From the NCBI GenBank assembly GCA_031292355.1, contig JARLHI010000032.1, positions 94,188-158,187 of the forward strand: 64,000 nucleotides of DNA, in the 5' to 3' direction. Positions 17,978 to 26,426 of the stretch are shown piece by piece. Both the position numbers and the translations under genes were made by a program. A model generated the notes under the pieces. It did no database searches. It worked only from the letters and a program-made list of their open reading frames with translations, and was not told the DNA's origin. How positions within the stretch are numbered: position 1 is the stretch's first letter; every line of letters begins with the position of its first letter. This DNA is from Candidatus Obscuribacterales bacterium (lineage in GTDB: Bacteria > Cyanobacteriota > Vampirovibrionia > Obscuribacterales > Obscuribacteraceae).

Positions 17978-20551
17978 ATGAATTTTGATCCGCCTAGGGA
18001 AATAGTTCCGTCAGTCCTTGTATTGGATGATGATGCGCACTTCCGTATGCTGTTGGCCAGTTTGATTAAAACGACTGGCGTCAAAGTTATTGAGGCGCGC
18101 AGCGCTAGAGATGCCGACCAAGTATTGCTAGAGCAACGTCCAAGCTTAGCAATTGTGGATTATCGTTTGCCCGGAATGGATGGCATGGAGTGGATTACTA
18201 AGATTCGCGAGGAAGGCAATAACATTCCTCTTGTCTTCTTGACCGGCACGTGGTGCGATGCCAAAACTTTTAATCGTTTACGTAGCCTTTTGCGCGTTAG
18301 TTTGATTTTGCAGAAGCCGATCGTGCCAGACCTTTTTCTGGAGCAAATTGAATTTTTGCTCCCTCAACTGCAGATGCAAATTCCAACGGGTGTGCTTCCC
18401 CCGTCAATGGAGAGCTATCAAAATGAAGACTCAGCTCAAGATGAGCTCGCCGAGCCTGATGGAATTGATGCTGATAATAATGTCAGCGCAGATTCTCCGG
18501 CCGAGCAAAATTTAGAGAACCAAGACGAGGATTCGTACGAAGTCTTGAAAGCCGAACGTGAGCGCAATCTCTTGAGCGAGGAAGCTCATAAACGCGAAGA
18601 ACAGGAGGCTGAAAATCGTGCTCGGGCTGAAGCCGCTAAACAGAATTCGAATTTGGTTGAAGAAAGTAGTGCTGCAACGCCGTTAGCTCCTGAAACAGAT
18701 CCTTCAACTTCTCGAGGACCGGGAGCTTCTAGTACCCGTATGCCAGCTATGCGACCAGGTAATACTCCTTACGGCAAAGATGCCATGCGTATGAGCCATT
18801 CAAGTATGCCTGCTCTTGATATTGCTAATGCTAAGGCAAGTGTAGATGATGCAACGCGACCTGAATTTGAAAAAATAGCGCTCAGTCGCAACGATCAAAT
18901 TGAAACATCGATCATTCGCGGAGAAGACTCTGCAGGTAGCGAGCAAGTTGTTGCTTCTCGTCAAAAGATTGATGTAGAGCGCGCTTTGAAAGTGGCACGG
19001 GCTGCTTATGGTAGAAGCTTGCCCGAAAAAGTTGAAGAGCTTGCAAAGGCCGTCGCCGACTTTAAGGCCGATTGCTTTAATTCGGCCAAACTTGACGAGG
19101 TGGCTCAGTTAGCCCATCGTTTTAAAGGAACCGCTGGCTCTCTCGGCTTTCCAGAGGTTGGTAAAGCAGCTGCAAATATCGAACAGTTTCTTCACGCTGG
19201 TACTGCAGGTGGTGCAGCGTTTGATGATAACTTATGGCGACGGATCGAAAACAGCGTCAAGCTTTGTGCTGAGATTGCCGAATCTAGTGCCATCTTGAGC
19301 CAGGCGTCGAGTTCCGGTAGATCAGATGCTGTCCTCAGTCGTGTATTGCTTGTGGGACCATACGAGTCTTTCGCCGGTCTGAGCAAAGAGTTGGCCCGCA
19401 ATGAGATCGGCGAGTCGCAATTAGTTGACGATTTGCCGGCGGCTGTTGCTCTTTGTACTAAGCAAAGATTTGATTGCGCATTAATCGATATGAGTCAGGT
19501 GCCACTGGAAGATGCACTGACAGAGATTGAAAAAGCCAGACAAAATCACTTCTTTCGCGCTTTGCCGTTTGCCTTTGTCACCGAAACAGAATGGCCCGAT
19601 GATATTCTGCTTTACCTAGGCGCTGAGTTTAATCTGGTTGGAAATCACGATCCAGTATCTGTTTCTGTGGCAGTTGAATCGCTTCTGACCTTGCGTGATA
19701 CGACCAAAGCGCGAGTTTTGACAATAGATGACGATGTGGTCTTGACGGGATTCATCAGTGGCACTTTGCTTTCACAGGGACTGGCTGTACACGCGTTAAA
19801 TGAACCCAATCTTGTTCTTGAAGCTCTTGAAGAATTCGAACCGGATCTTGTTCTTGTCGATGTTGTAATGCCTGGTGTGTCGGGTTACGACATCTGTCGT
19901 TTGATGCGATCGACCGAACGTTTTGCGAAGTTGCCGATAATATTTCTTACGTCCAAAAGTTCGCCAGAAGGGCGGGCCGCTGCTTTTAGAGCCGGTGGCA
20001 ATGATTTAATTGCCAAACCAATTTTGACCGAAGAATTATTGAGTCGGGTACGCAGTCGACTAGAAGTTTCGCAGGCCTTAAAAGAGCGGGCGGGTATTAA
20101 CGAACGAAGTGGACTGATTAGTCGGGTGGCCTTCCTGAACTCTGTGTCTAGATTTATCGAAACCGCTAAAGTGAACGGTTCGCCGTTTTCGCTGGCTCTT
20201 CTAGCCATTGAGAATTTTCAAGAAATTGCATTATCGAGCGGTTTTGCCGCTCAAGATCAACTTTTTCAAGAACTTACCTTAATTGTTCAGGCTCGCTTTC
20301 GTTTGGGTGACATCCGCGCCCAGTGGTCAGAGGGTTGCATCGCTGTCAGTTTATTCGGACACGATCACGCGACTGCATCTGCTGCAGTGCAATATTTGCA
20401 GGAAGAGTTTAGTCGACGCTGCGTTGAATCCGCGGACAATTATGCGAAAAATCGACGAATTCGATTCGGCGTTGCTGAATTGTTAATTGATGGCGTTACA
20501 GCGGAGAGCCTTGTGGAATGCGCCTATCAGCGGCTTATGGTCGGTCAATGA
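17978..20551 (+). CDS. REC-HPt-REC-REC-GGDEF-like phosphorelay protein
   Basis: The 857-residue protein has an intact N-terminal receiver (VLVLDDD, LAIVDYRLPGMDG, LTGT, LQKP), then a charged linker of about 200 residues with EERERN-type acidic helix. An HPt domain follows around residues 325-430, with its His in AHRFKGTAGSLGF. A degenerate receiver comes next (VLLVGPYESF; CALIDMSQVPLED keeps an Asp but lost the acidic pocket). A full receiver then has VLTIDDD, LVLVDVVMPGVSG, FLTSK and IAKP. The last 150 residues have the GGDEF fold (GLISRVAFLNSV) but the active motif is replaced by WSEGCIAVSL, so no diguanylate cyclase activity is expected. No membrane segment. The HPt could exchange phosphate with the kinase at 11.5-14.8 kb. 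Confidence 0.9.
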   Translation: MNFDPPREIVPSVLVLDDDAHFRMLLASLIKTTGVKVIEARSARDADQVLLEQRPSLAIVDYRLPGMDGMEWITKIREEGNNIPLVFLTGTWCDAKTFNRLRSLLRVSLILQKPIVPDLFLEQIEFLLPQLQMQIPTGVLPPSMESYQNEDSAQDELAEPDGIDADNNVSADSPAEQNLENQDEDSYEVLKAERERNLLSEEAHKREEQEAENRARAEAAKQNSNLVEESSAATPLAPETDPSTSRGPGASSTRMPAMRPGNTPYGKDAMRMSHSSMPALDIANAKASVDDATRPEFEKIALSRNDQIETSIIRGEDSAGSEQVVASRQKIDVERALKVARAAYGRSLPEKVEELAKAVADFKADCFNSAKLDEVAQLAHRFKGTAGSLGFPEVGKAAANIEQFLHAGTAGGAAFDDNLWRRIENSVKLCAEIAESSAILSQASSSGRSDAVLSRVLLVGPYESFAGLSKELARNEIGESQLVDDLPAAVALCTKQRFDCALIDMSQVPLEDALTEIEKARQNHFFRALPFAFVTETEWPDDILLYLGAEFNLVGNHDPVSVSVAVESLLTLRDTTKARVLTIDDDVVLTGFISGTLLSQGLAVHALNEPNLVLEALEEFEPDLVLVDVVMPGVSGYDICRLMRSTERFAKLPIIFLTSKSSPEGRAAAFRAGGNDLIAKPILTEELLSRVRSRLEVSQALKERAGINERSGLISRVAFLNSVSRFIETAKVNGSPFSLALLAIENFQEIALSSGFAAQDQLFQELTLIVQARFRLGDIRAQWSEGCIAVSLFGHDHATASAAVQYLQEEFSRRCVESADNYAKNRRIRFGVAELLIDGVTAESLVECAYQRLMVGQ

Positions 20552-20706
20552 GTTTTTCCCCGCCCAGTTTTAATATTTTGGTCAGAAAGACCTTTTGTCG
20601 GGCATGTATATTTTGATGGTCTGGTTATAGAACTTGTTAAATCTCATTTGTCCAAACTCATTTGCAAACTCAAGAAATCGAAAACAACACTTCTGGCGGA
20701 TAAATA

Positions 20707-21156
20707 ATGACTGAAGGAACTTTCACTACTGTCCAATTGATCGACTTCCTCAAGACTTTGCCCTGGTGTAAACAAGGCTCCGGTGTGCTTGTCGCCGTGC
20801 ACAAAGCGACTGCAGAAATTATCGATTTATTGCCCGATAATGAATTGAAAGTTTTTCCAAGCGGCATGATCATCAAGATGCAAAAATCTACTTTGCATAA
20901 TATGCAGCAACAACTTGACGATGGTTTGCCATCACCTGTCGTGCTGGTGTGGAAAAATGCGGGGTTGGAAATCTGGTATCGCAAGCATAATGCAATGGAA
21001 TTTCCTTATGATGCCTGGACCAATGAGGCGGCTGCTAATTTGGAAAGAGAAAGAGTTCTTGTTCCTGCAGAGAAATTTGGACCATCGTTTGGCTCGACAT
21101 TGGCCGAGCAAGCCGCGAAAACAAAAGAGTGTCCGACAATGATTCCTATCTATTAG
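20707..21156 (+). CDS. Hypothetical cytosolic protein, 149 residues
   Basis: I do not recognise a family. The protein has no signal peptide or membrane span. It reads as a mixed alpha/beta domain: VQLIDFLKTLPWCKQGSGVL, a VAVHKATAEIIDLLP strand-helix, VVLVWKNAGLEIWYRKH, then a charged tail ending PTMIPIY. It is transcribed away from the multi-receiver gene and its last 11 bases overlap the end of purK on the other strand. A GGCGGA about seven bases before the ATG is a weak ribosome site. Codon use resembles its neighbours, so I take it as real. Confidence 0.7.
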   Translation: MTEGTFTTVQLIDFLKTLPWCKQGSGVLVAVHKATAEIIDLLPDNELKVFPSGMIIKMQKSTLHNMQQQLDDGLPSPVVLVWKNAGLEIWYRKHNAMEFPYDAWTNEAAANLERERVLVPAEKFGPSFGSTLAEQAAKTKECPTMIPIY

Positions 21157-22360
21157 AGTGCTGAGTTACTTTAGGTGGGACGCTCAAAGCTTCGCGAAAC
21201 TCGTGGACGTCGGCAATGGCTTGCTCATAATTGAGTGCCTGACCGACAAAGTGTCCCATTTTTCTTTTTGACCTTGCTTCTTTTTTGCCGTAGATAACCA
21301 CATCTTTTATCGAGGGAAAGTGCTTTAAAGGCGAAAGGTCCAACTCGTTTCTTTGTTGACCAATCCAGACGTCACCCAGCAAATTCCCCATAAAATAGAT
21401 GTCATCGCTGACAAGCGAAGGCTTTGTTAAAGGCACGTCCATCAAGATTCGAGCTAAGGCATCAAACTGGCTGATGTCGCAAGCTTTCATCGTCACATGT
21501 CCAGAATTGTGTGGCCTTGGTGCGAATTCGTTGATCATAATGTACCAGCCCTCTATGTCGGCGACATTGACCGTGCGAGGCCTTTGCCTTGACAGGAAAA
21601 ATTCGACAGTGAGAAGTCCAACAACATTGAGTCGTCTAGCAGCTTCGTGAGCTAGTTTGATTAATTCAACTTGCACGGCTAACGGCACCACGCTTGGTAC
21701 TATCGTTAAATCTAAGATTTGTTCGTGGTGAATATTTTCCATAACGGGAAATGCAATTTCTTGACCGTGTTTAGAGTGAGCCACGATGCAGCTGACTTCG
21801 GCGGCTATTTGAATGGCCTCTTCAAGAATGAAATCAACACCCTGGAGATTTGGTTGGTTGGCGAAATTCTCTGCATCCTCTGGTGTCTGCAAAAAATATT
21901 GTCCTTTGCCATCATAGCCACCAAAGGTAGTCTTCGCCAGACACGGTAGACCAAATTCTTGAATTCGTCGGCGATTGCTGGCTAAATCCTCGTATTTAAA
22001 ATGAGCGAAGTGTACATGGGGCAAACGCAGGTTGTTGAGAAAGCGCTTCTCCGATAGTCGATTTTGAGTGACGCGTAAAACATTGGCCGCTGGATAAAGT
22101 GGTTTTTGCTTCTCGAGACGAAAGAGCAGCTCGCTTTCCACATTTTCAAATTCATAGGTGAGGCAATCGCAGCCTTCAAAGAATTTTGACAATTCCTCTT
22201 CGTTCGACCAGGCAAAGCTGGAAGAATGAGCCAACATCTGGCATGCCGGCGACTGAGCGTCTGGATCGAAAACGTGAACCTCAGCACCCAGTCGGATCAA
22301 ACTCTGAGCGAGTAAAAGCCCTAATTGACCGCCGCCGAGAATGCCGATTCTTTTTGCCAT
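21146..22360 (-). CDS. purK: N5-carboxyaminoimidazole ribonucleotide synthase
   Basis: PurK uses ATP and bicarbonate to carboxylate AIR to N5-CAIR, the substrate of PurE. The 404-residue protein starts with the family block GILGGGQLGLLLAQS and has ATP-grasp features: LAKTTFGGYDGKGQ (ATP lysines and glycine loop), VDFILEEAIQIAAEVS, and near the end MINEFAPRPHNSGH, which is diagnostic for PurK. Length is slightly above the usual 350-390. It is the last gene of the purine operon; its ATG follows the purE stop codon directly (TAAATG), with GAGAGG as ribosome site. Confidence 0.97.
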   Translation of the reverse strand: MAKRIGILGGGQLGLLLAQSLIRLGAEVHVFDPDAQSPACQMLAHSSSFAWSNEEELSKFFEGCDCLTYEFENVESELLFRLEKQKPLYPAANVLRVTQNRLSEKRFLNNLRLPHVHFAHFKYEDLASNRRRIQEFGLPCLAKTTFGGYDGKGQYFLQTPEDAENFANQPNLQGVDFILEEAIQIAAEVSCIVAHSKHGQEIAFPVMENIHHEQILDLTIVPSVVPLAVQVELIKLAHEAARRLNVVGLLTVEFFLSRQRPRTVNVADIEGWYIMINEFAPRPHNSGHVTMKACDISQFDALARILMDVPLTKPSLVSDDIYFMGNLLGDVWIGQQRNELDLSPLKHFPSIKDVVIYGKKEARSKRKMGHFVGQALNYEQAIADVHEFREALSVPPKVTQHSNR

Positions 22361-22873
22361 TTAAGTGGCCTCTCTAAGCCGTGCTTGTACTTTTTCGTTG
22401 CCGGCTAGAGCCGATTTAGCCTTCTGCTCGATGAAATGCTGCAATTGTTCAGCCAGCTCTTTATCGTTTAACGCGAGCATGCGCACAGCAAAAAGTGCTG
22501 CATTTGTGGCGCCTGCATTGCCGATAGCAAACGTAGCTGTTGGCACTCCCGCTGGCATCTGGACAATAGAGAGCAAACTGTCCATGCCACTTAGGGCTTT
22601 AGATTGAATCGGCACGCCAAGCACCGGCAGTGGAGTCATTGCTGACACCATTCCGGGCAAGTGGGCTGCACCACCTGCTCCGGCGATGATTATTTTAAGC
22701 CCCCGTTTTGCGGCGGTTTTCGCATACTCGTACATAACATCAGGTGTGCGATGCGCGCTCGTGACTGAGATTTCGTAGGGGATAGCAAAATGAATGAGAA
22801 TGTCTTCTGCTTGTTTCAGCGTTTCATAATCTGATTCGCTGCCCATGACGATACCGACCAGTGGTATGTTCAC
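22361..22873 (-). CDS. purE: N5-carboxyaminoimidazole ribonucleotide mutase
   Basis: PurE converts N5-CAIR to CAIR. The 170-residue protein shows the class I landmarks [47 protein letters not shown] and [21 protein letters not shown], covering the substrate site and its catalytic His. Length is typical. It is adjacent to purK, as in many bacteria, so this organism uses the two-step ATP-dependent carboxylation route. Confidence 0.97.
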   Translation of the reverse strand: MNIPLVGIVMGSESDYETLKQAEDILIHFAIPYEISVTSAHRTPDVMYEYAKTAAKRGLKIIIAGAGGAAHLPGMVSAMTPLPVLGVPIQSKALSGMDSLLSIVQMPAGVPTATFAIGNAGATNAALFAVRMLALNDKELAEQLQHFIEQKAKSALAGNEKVQARLREAT

Positions 22874-22898
22874 TTAATTCTCCGCTCGTAAAGTTCCC

Positions 22899-24488
22899 TT
22901 AGTGCTTAAACACACGCTGCCCGGTGAAGAGCATGGTGATGCCTTTGTCGTTGCAAGCGGCAATGACATCCTTGTCTTTGATACTGCCGCCAGGTTGAAT
23001 GATCACACTGATACCGGCTTTAGCTGCTGCTTCGATGTTGTCGATGGCTGGGAAAAAGGCATCTGATGCCATGACAGCACCCCGTGCCTTTTCGCCAGCC
23101 TGGTTGATAGCAATTCTCACACTGGCGATGCGACTGGTTTGACCAATACCAAATCCCAGTGACTGTCCATCTTTAGCAATGAAAATCGCGTTTGAAGTAA
23201 GATGTTTGACGACAGACCACGAAAACGCTGCGTCAGCCAGGTGTTCGTGTCCAAGTGCCGCGCCGACCACTGTTTGAAATTGCGCTAATTGCACTGGTGC
23301 TTCAACATCTTTTTCGATGATGCAGCCAAAATCTTGCAAATCGCGAATGTGCCAGGACGTTTCTTTATTTGGTTGCAACAATGTTGGTTTCAGTTTCAGC
23401 ACTCGCACATTCTTTTTAGCGGCAAGGGCAACGAGAGCTTCTTTGGTGAAAGATGGTGCGGCGATGATTTCGATAAAACCTTCGGTTACCTTTTTGGCCA
23501 GTTCCGCACCGACTTCTTCAGTGAAACCAAATATGCCACCAAAAGCAGCATCAGGGTCGGTAGCGTGCGCCTTTGTGAAAGCATCTTCGAGAGTGTTGCC
23601 AACGGCTACGCCGCAGGGATTATTGTGTTTGATGATGCAGCAGCCTGGCGTGCCGATATCGCGCAAAATGCGAACCAGACAATATGTATCGGTGATGTTA
23701 TTTGAAGACAATTCCTTCCCTTGCAATTGCTCAAAGGGCGGAAAAGTGTCGAGTATTCCATCTTCGCCAAAGCGACCGTTAGAGTACCAAATAGCTGCTT
23801 GATGCGGGTTTTCACCGTAACGCAATTCTTGAAATTGCTCCAGTTTGAGATGCAAATTGGCTGGCAGAACTCTATCGGGAACGTCGGTATCAGTCTCACG
23901 TGTTTGTTTGGCAAAGTAAGCAGAAATATGTTGGTCATATTCGCAAGTGCGCGTATAAGCCTGAAAAGCTAGCTTTTTACGGAATTCCAGAGTGGTTTTG
24001 CCATGATTGGCTTTTAGATTCTCTAGAATCGCAGTGTACTGGCTTGGATCGCAGGCAATGACTGCACGCTGGAAATTCTTTGCGGCTGCGCGGATTAGAC
24101 TCGGTCCCCCAATATCTACATTTTCGACCATCTCGGCTTCAGAGAGATTCTCTAACAGCTTCTTTTCGAAGGGATACAAATTGACGATGACAAAATCAAT
24201 TTCGTCTATTTCGTGCTCTTTCAACGTTTTTCTATCAGCATCTGTGTCTCTAGCGAGAATGCCAGCGAAAACTTTGGGATGCAATGTTTTAACGCGTCCA
24301 CCGAGAATTTCGGGAAACTTGGTCACATCTTCAACTTGAGTGCAGGAAAGACCGGCTTCCTGCAGAAATTTAGAAGTACTGCTGGTGGCGATGATTTTAA
24401 GAGCGGATAGCTCGGGAATCGTCTTTACGGCTTTGATAAAATCCAGCAAACCGGTTTTATCAGAAACGCTTATCAGTGCTGTGGCCAT
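22899..24488 (-). CDS. purH: Bifunctional AICAR formyltransferase / IMP cyclohydrolase
   Basis: PurH carries out the last two steps to IMP. The N-terminal MGS-like cyclohydrolase half (about 1-200) has ALISVSDKTGLLDF, GGRVKTLHPKVF and NLYPF. The C-terminal formyltransferase half has LRYGENPHQAA, KELSSNNITDT, IIKHNNPCGVA, RIASVRIA and ASDAFFPAIDNIEAAAKAGI, including the conserved Lys-His pair. The 529 residues match the normal length. GGAG lies at good spacing before the ATG. It is separated from purE by 25 bases. Confidence 0.97.
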   Translation of the reverse strand: MATALISVSDKTGLLDFIKAVKTIPELSALKIIATSSTSKFLQEAGLSCTQVEDVTKFPEILGGRVKTLHPKVFAGILARDTDADRKTLKEHEIDEIDFVIVNLYPFEKKLLENLSEAEMVENVDIGGPSLIRAAAKNFQRAVIACDPSQYTAILENLKANHGKTTLEFRKKLAFQAYTRTCEYDQHISAYFAKQTRETDTDVPDRVLPANLHLKLEQFQELRYGENPHQAAIWYSNGRFGEDGILDTFPPFEQLQGKELSSNNITDTYCLVRILRDIGTPGCCIIKHNNPCGVAVGNTLEDAFTKAHATDPDAAFGGIFGFTEEVGAELAKKVTEGFIEIIAAPSFTKEALVALAAKKNVRVLKLKPTLLQPNKETSWHIRDLQDFGCIIEKDVEAPVQLAQFQTVVGAALGHEHLADAAFSWSVVKHLTSNAIFIAKDGQSLGFGIGQTSRIASVRIAINQAGEKARGAVMASDAFFPAIDNIEAAAKAGISVIIQPGGSIKDKDVIAACNDKGITMLFTGQRVFKH

Positions 24489-24533
24489 TGTTTTCTCCTG
24501 ATCGCTGTATTTTTTGCGTGCTTACTTACTTGT

Positions 24534-25571
24534 TTACTTATGTGTGAGGTGCAACCACTGATTTTGGTCTGCTTCTTTCGAGTCAGATTCGGAAAGATTT
24601 GTTTTGATTGAGACTTTTTGCGCATCGTTTGTGACCACGCCTACCTGTTGAGCCAGAAATCCGTGTTTCGTAAATACTGTAATTATTTCGTTGACACAAC
24701 CGGACGTAATTAGAGTGAGTCCCATGCCCATATTAAAAGTGCGGTACAGCTCTTCTGATTCCACACTGTGCGCAAGGGCCTGAAAAATTTCAGGAACTGG
24801 CAGTGGTGTATTTATTTCGATGCCGATATTTTTGTTTAATCGGAGGATATTGCGCCAGCCACCGCCTGTGATGTGAGCAATGCCTGTGATATTTGTTCGA
24901 TGACGAGAAAGCGCCTCAAGGGCTGGTTTGACGTAAATCAAAGTTGGCGTCATCAAAGCACGCACTTGCGATGGTTCTTTTAACAATTTGCGGGCAAGAG
25001 TCAAACCATTGGAATGTATACCGCTCGAGCTGATACCGATGATGGCGTCACCGGCCTTTATAGACTGACCGTCCAGTAGTTCCGATTTTTTCACCGTGCC
25101 TGTAGCGAAGCCAGCAATATCAAAATGGTTCTCCGCATATAGAGCCGGCATCTCGGCGGTTTCACCACCAACCAGCAACATGTCAGCTTGATCGCAGCCT
25201 TCCACGATGCCCTTGATCAACGCGTCGGCGTGGCTGTCGATGAGTTTTGGAGTGGCGTAATAGTCAAGAAAAGAAGTCGGTGTAGCGCCGACGCAAATCA
25301 AATCATTGGCGCACATAGCTACCAGATCAATGCCGATTGTCTCTAGATTGTTTTGCTCGCAGGCTAGAAGTAATTTGGTGCCAACTCCGTCTGTGGTCAT
25401 TGCCACCGCCAGGTCTGCTGTTACAGGCATGATAGCCGCGTAGCCGCCAGCGCCTGCCCAGAGCTTAGCGTGACCGGGGCGTTTGGCAATTTGCTTCAGT
25501 CTGTCAACGAACGCTTCGCCTTTCGCGATGTTCACTCCCGAGCCAGCGTAAGTTTCTGTTTTTTTTGACAT
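24534..25571 (-). CDS. purM: Phosphoribosylformylglycinamidine cyclo-ligase (AIR synthetase)
   Basis: PurM closes FGAM to AIR with ATP. The start at 25571 (MSKKTETYAGSGVNI) gives 345 residues, the usual size, and overlaps the purQ stop by one base (TAATG); a longer reading would run into purQ. Family blocks include AMTTDGVGTKLLLA, MCANDLICVGATPTSFLDYY, LLVGGETAEMPALY, SSGIHSNGLTLAR and AHITGGGWRNILR. Translational coupling with purQ is likely. Confidence 0.96.
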   Translation of the reverse strand: MSKKTETYAGSGVNIAKGEAFVDRLKQIAKRPGHAKLWAGAGGYAAIMPVTADLAVAMTTDGVGTKLLLACEQNNLETIGIDLVAMCANDLICVGATPTSFLDYYATPKLIDSHADALIKGIVEGCDQADMLLVGGETAEMPALYAENHFDIAGFATGTVKKSELLDGQSIKAGDAIIGISSSGIHSNGLTLARKLLKEPSQVRALMTPTLIYVKPALEALSRHRTNITGIAHITGGGWRNILRLNKNIGIEINTPLPVPEIFQALAHSVESEELYRTFNMGMGLTLITSGCVNEIITVFTKHGFLAQQVGVVTNDAQKVSIKTNLSESDSKEADQNQWLHLTHK

Positions 25572-26407
25572 TAGAATGCTCTCTGAATAAAGTTGTGGGC
25601 ATTTTGTAATAGTCTGAGACCGCAAGGTATCTCATTGCCTGAATCAATTTGTTTTTTGCGCCAATTCTTGCTAGTCCAGTTTGGATGTTGACTGGTGCGC
25701 ACAAACGCTTCCGGGTGAGGCATCAAGCCCAGCACCGTACCTGAAGAATTTGTCAGTGCGGCAATCCTGTCGAAGCTGCCATTGATATCTTCGACATAAC
25801 GCAGAGCACCTGCTTCTTTCACCGCTGCCTGAGCAAATGCTTGACTTTTCCGCAAAACATCTTGTTGGCTTGCGGTGCTAGCAGTCTGTGCCATGCTCGT
25901 TGCTTCCAGTTGCAAATTGCCTTCGCCATGTCTTACAGGCAATTCCATAGTTTTTAAACCATGGAAAAAAGTTTCTGAAGCCTTACTCTCGGACACGTCT
26001 AAGCTCGTCCAGCGATTGATAAAGTGTCCCTGAACATTTTTGTTCAAGCTGACAAGACGTTTGCCATTTTCGTTTGAGTTGGGCAGAAGACCCAGTTGAA
26101 CGAGGACTTGGAAGCCATTGCAAATTCCTAGAACAAGCCGACCGTGGTCGATATAGTCCTGCAATATTGACTGCATGCGATTTTTTATTTTTACAGCAAG
26201 GACCTTACCCGAGGCGATTTCATCGCCGAAAGAAAAGCCACCAGGTATAGCGAGAAGTTGCACAGACTTTAATTGCTCTGGATTTTCAAGCAATTCGAAG
26301 ACATGAGTGTTCTGCACGGTAAAGCCAGACAATTCCAGGGCGAAGCTCGTCTCTTCCTGGCAGTTGATTCCGTCACCATGTAAAACTAATGCATTTGCTT
26401 CCGCCAC
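25571..26407 (-). CDS. purQ: Phosphoribosylformylglycinamidine synthase, glutaminase subunit
   Basis: PurQ releases ammonia from glutamine for PurL. I choose a GTG start at 26407: it follows AAGGAAGG by five bases and lies 20 bases after the purL stop, giving 278 residues; a longer frame would overlap purL. The class I glutamine amidotransferase triad is visible: nucleophile Cys in LGICNGFQVL and the His/Glu in MPHPEAF. IPGGFSFGDEI is the typical early block. It is longer than the usual 220-260 residues because of an insertion around LEATSMAQTASTASQQD. Confidence 0.94.
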   Translation of the reverse strand: MAEANALVLHGDGINCQEETSFALELSGFTVQNTHVFELLENPEQLKSVQLLAIPGGFSFGDEIASGKVLAVKIKNRMQSILQDYIDHGRLVLGICNGFQVLVQLGLLPNSNENGKRLVSLNKNVQGHFINRWTSLDVSESKASETFFHGLKTMELPVRHGEGNLQLEATSMAQTASTASQQDVLRKSQAFAQAAVKEAGALRYVEDINGSFDRIAALTNSSGTVLGLMPHPEAFVRTSQHPNWTSKNWRKKQIDSGNEIPCGLRLLQNAHNFIQRAF

Positions 26408-26426
26408 TGTTTCCTTCCTTGAATGA

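Noticed and set aside
20570..20600. Terminator after the multi-receiver gene
   Set aside because: Only four base pairs (GGTC/GACC) precede the T-run, too weak to call.
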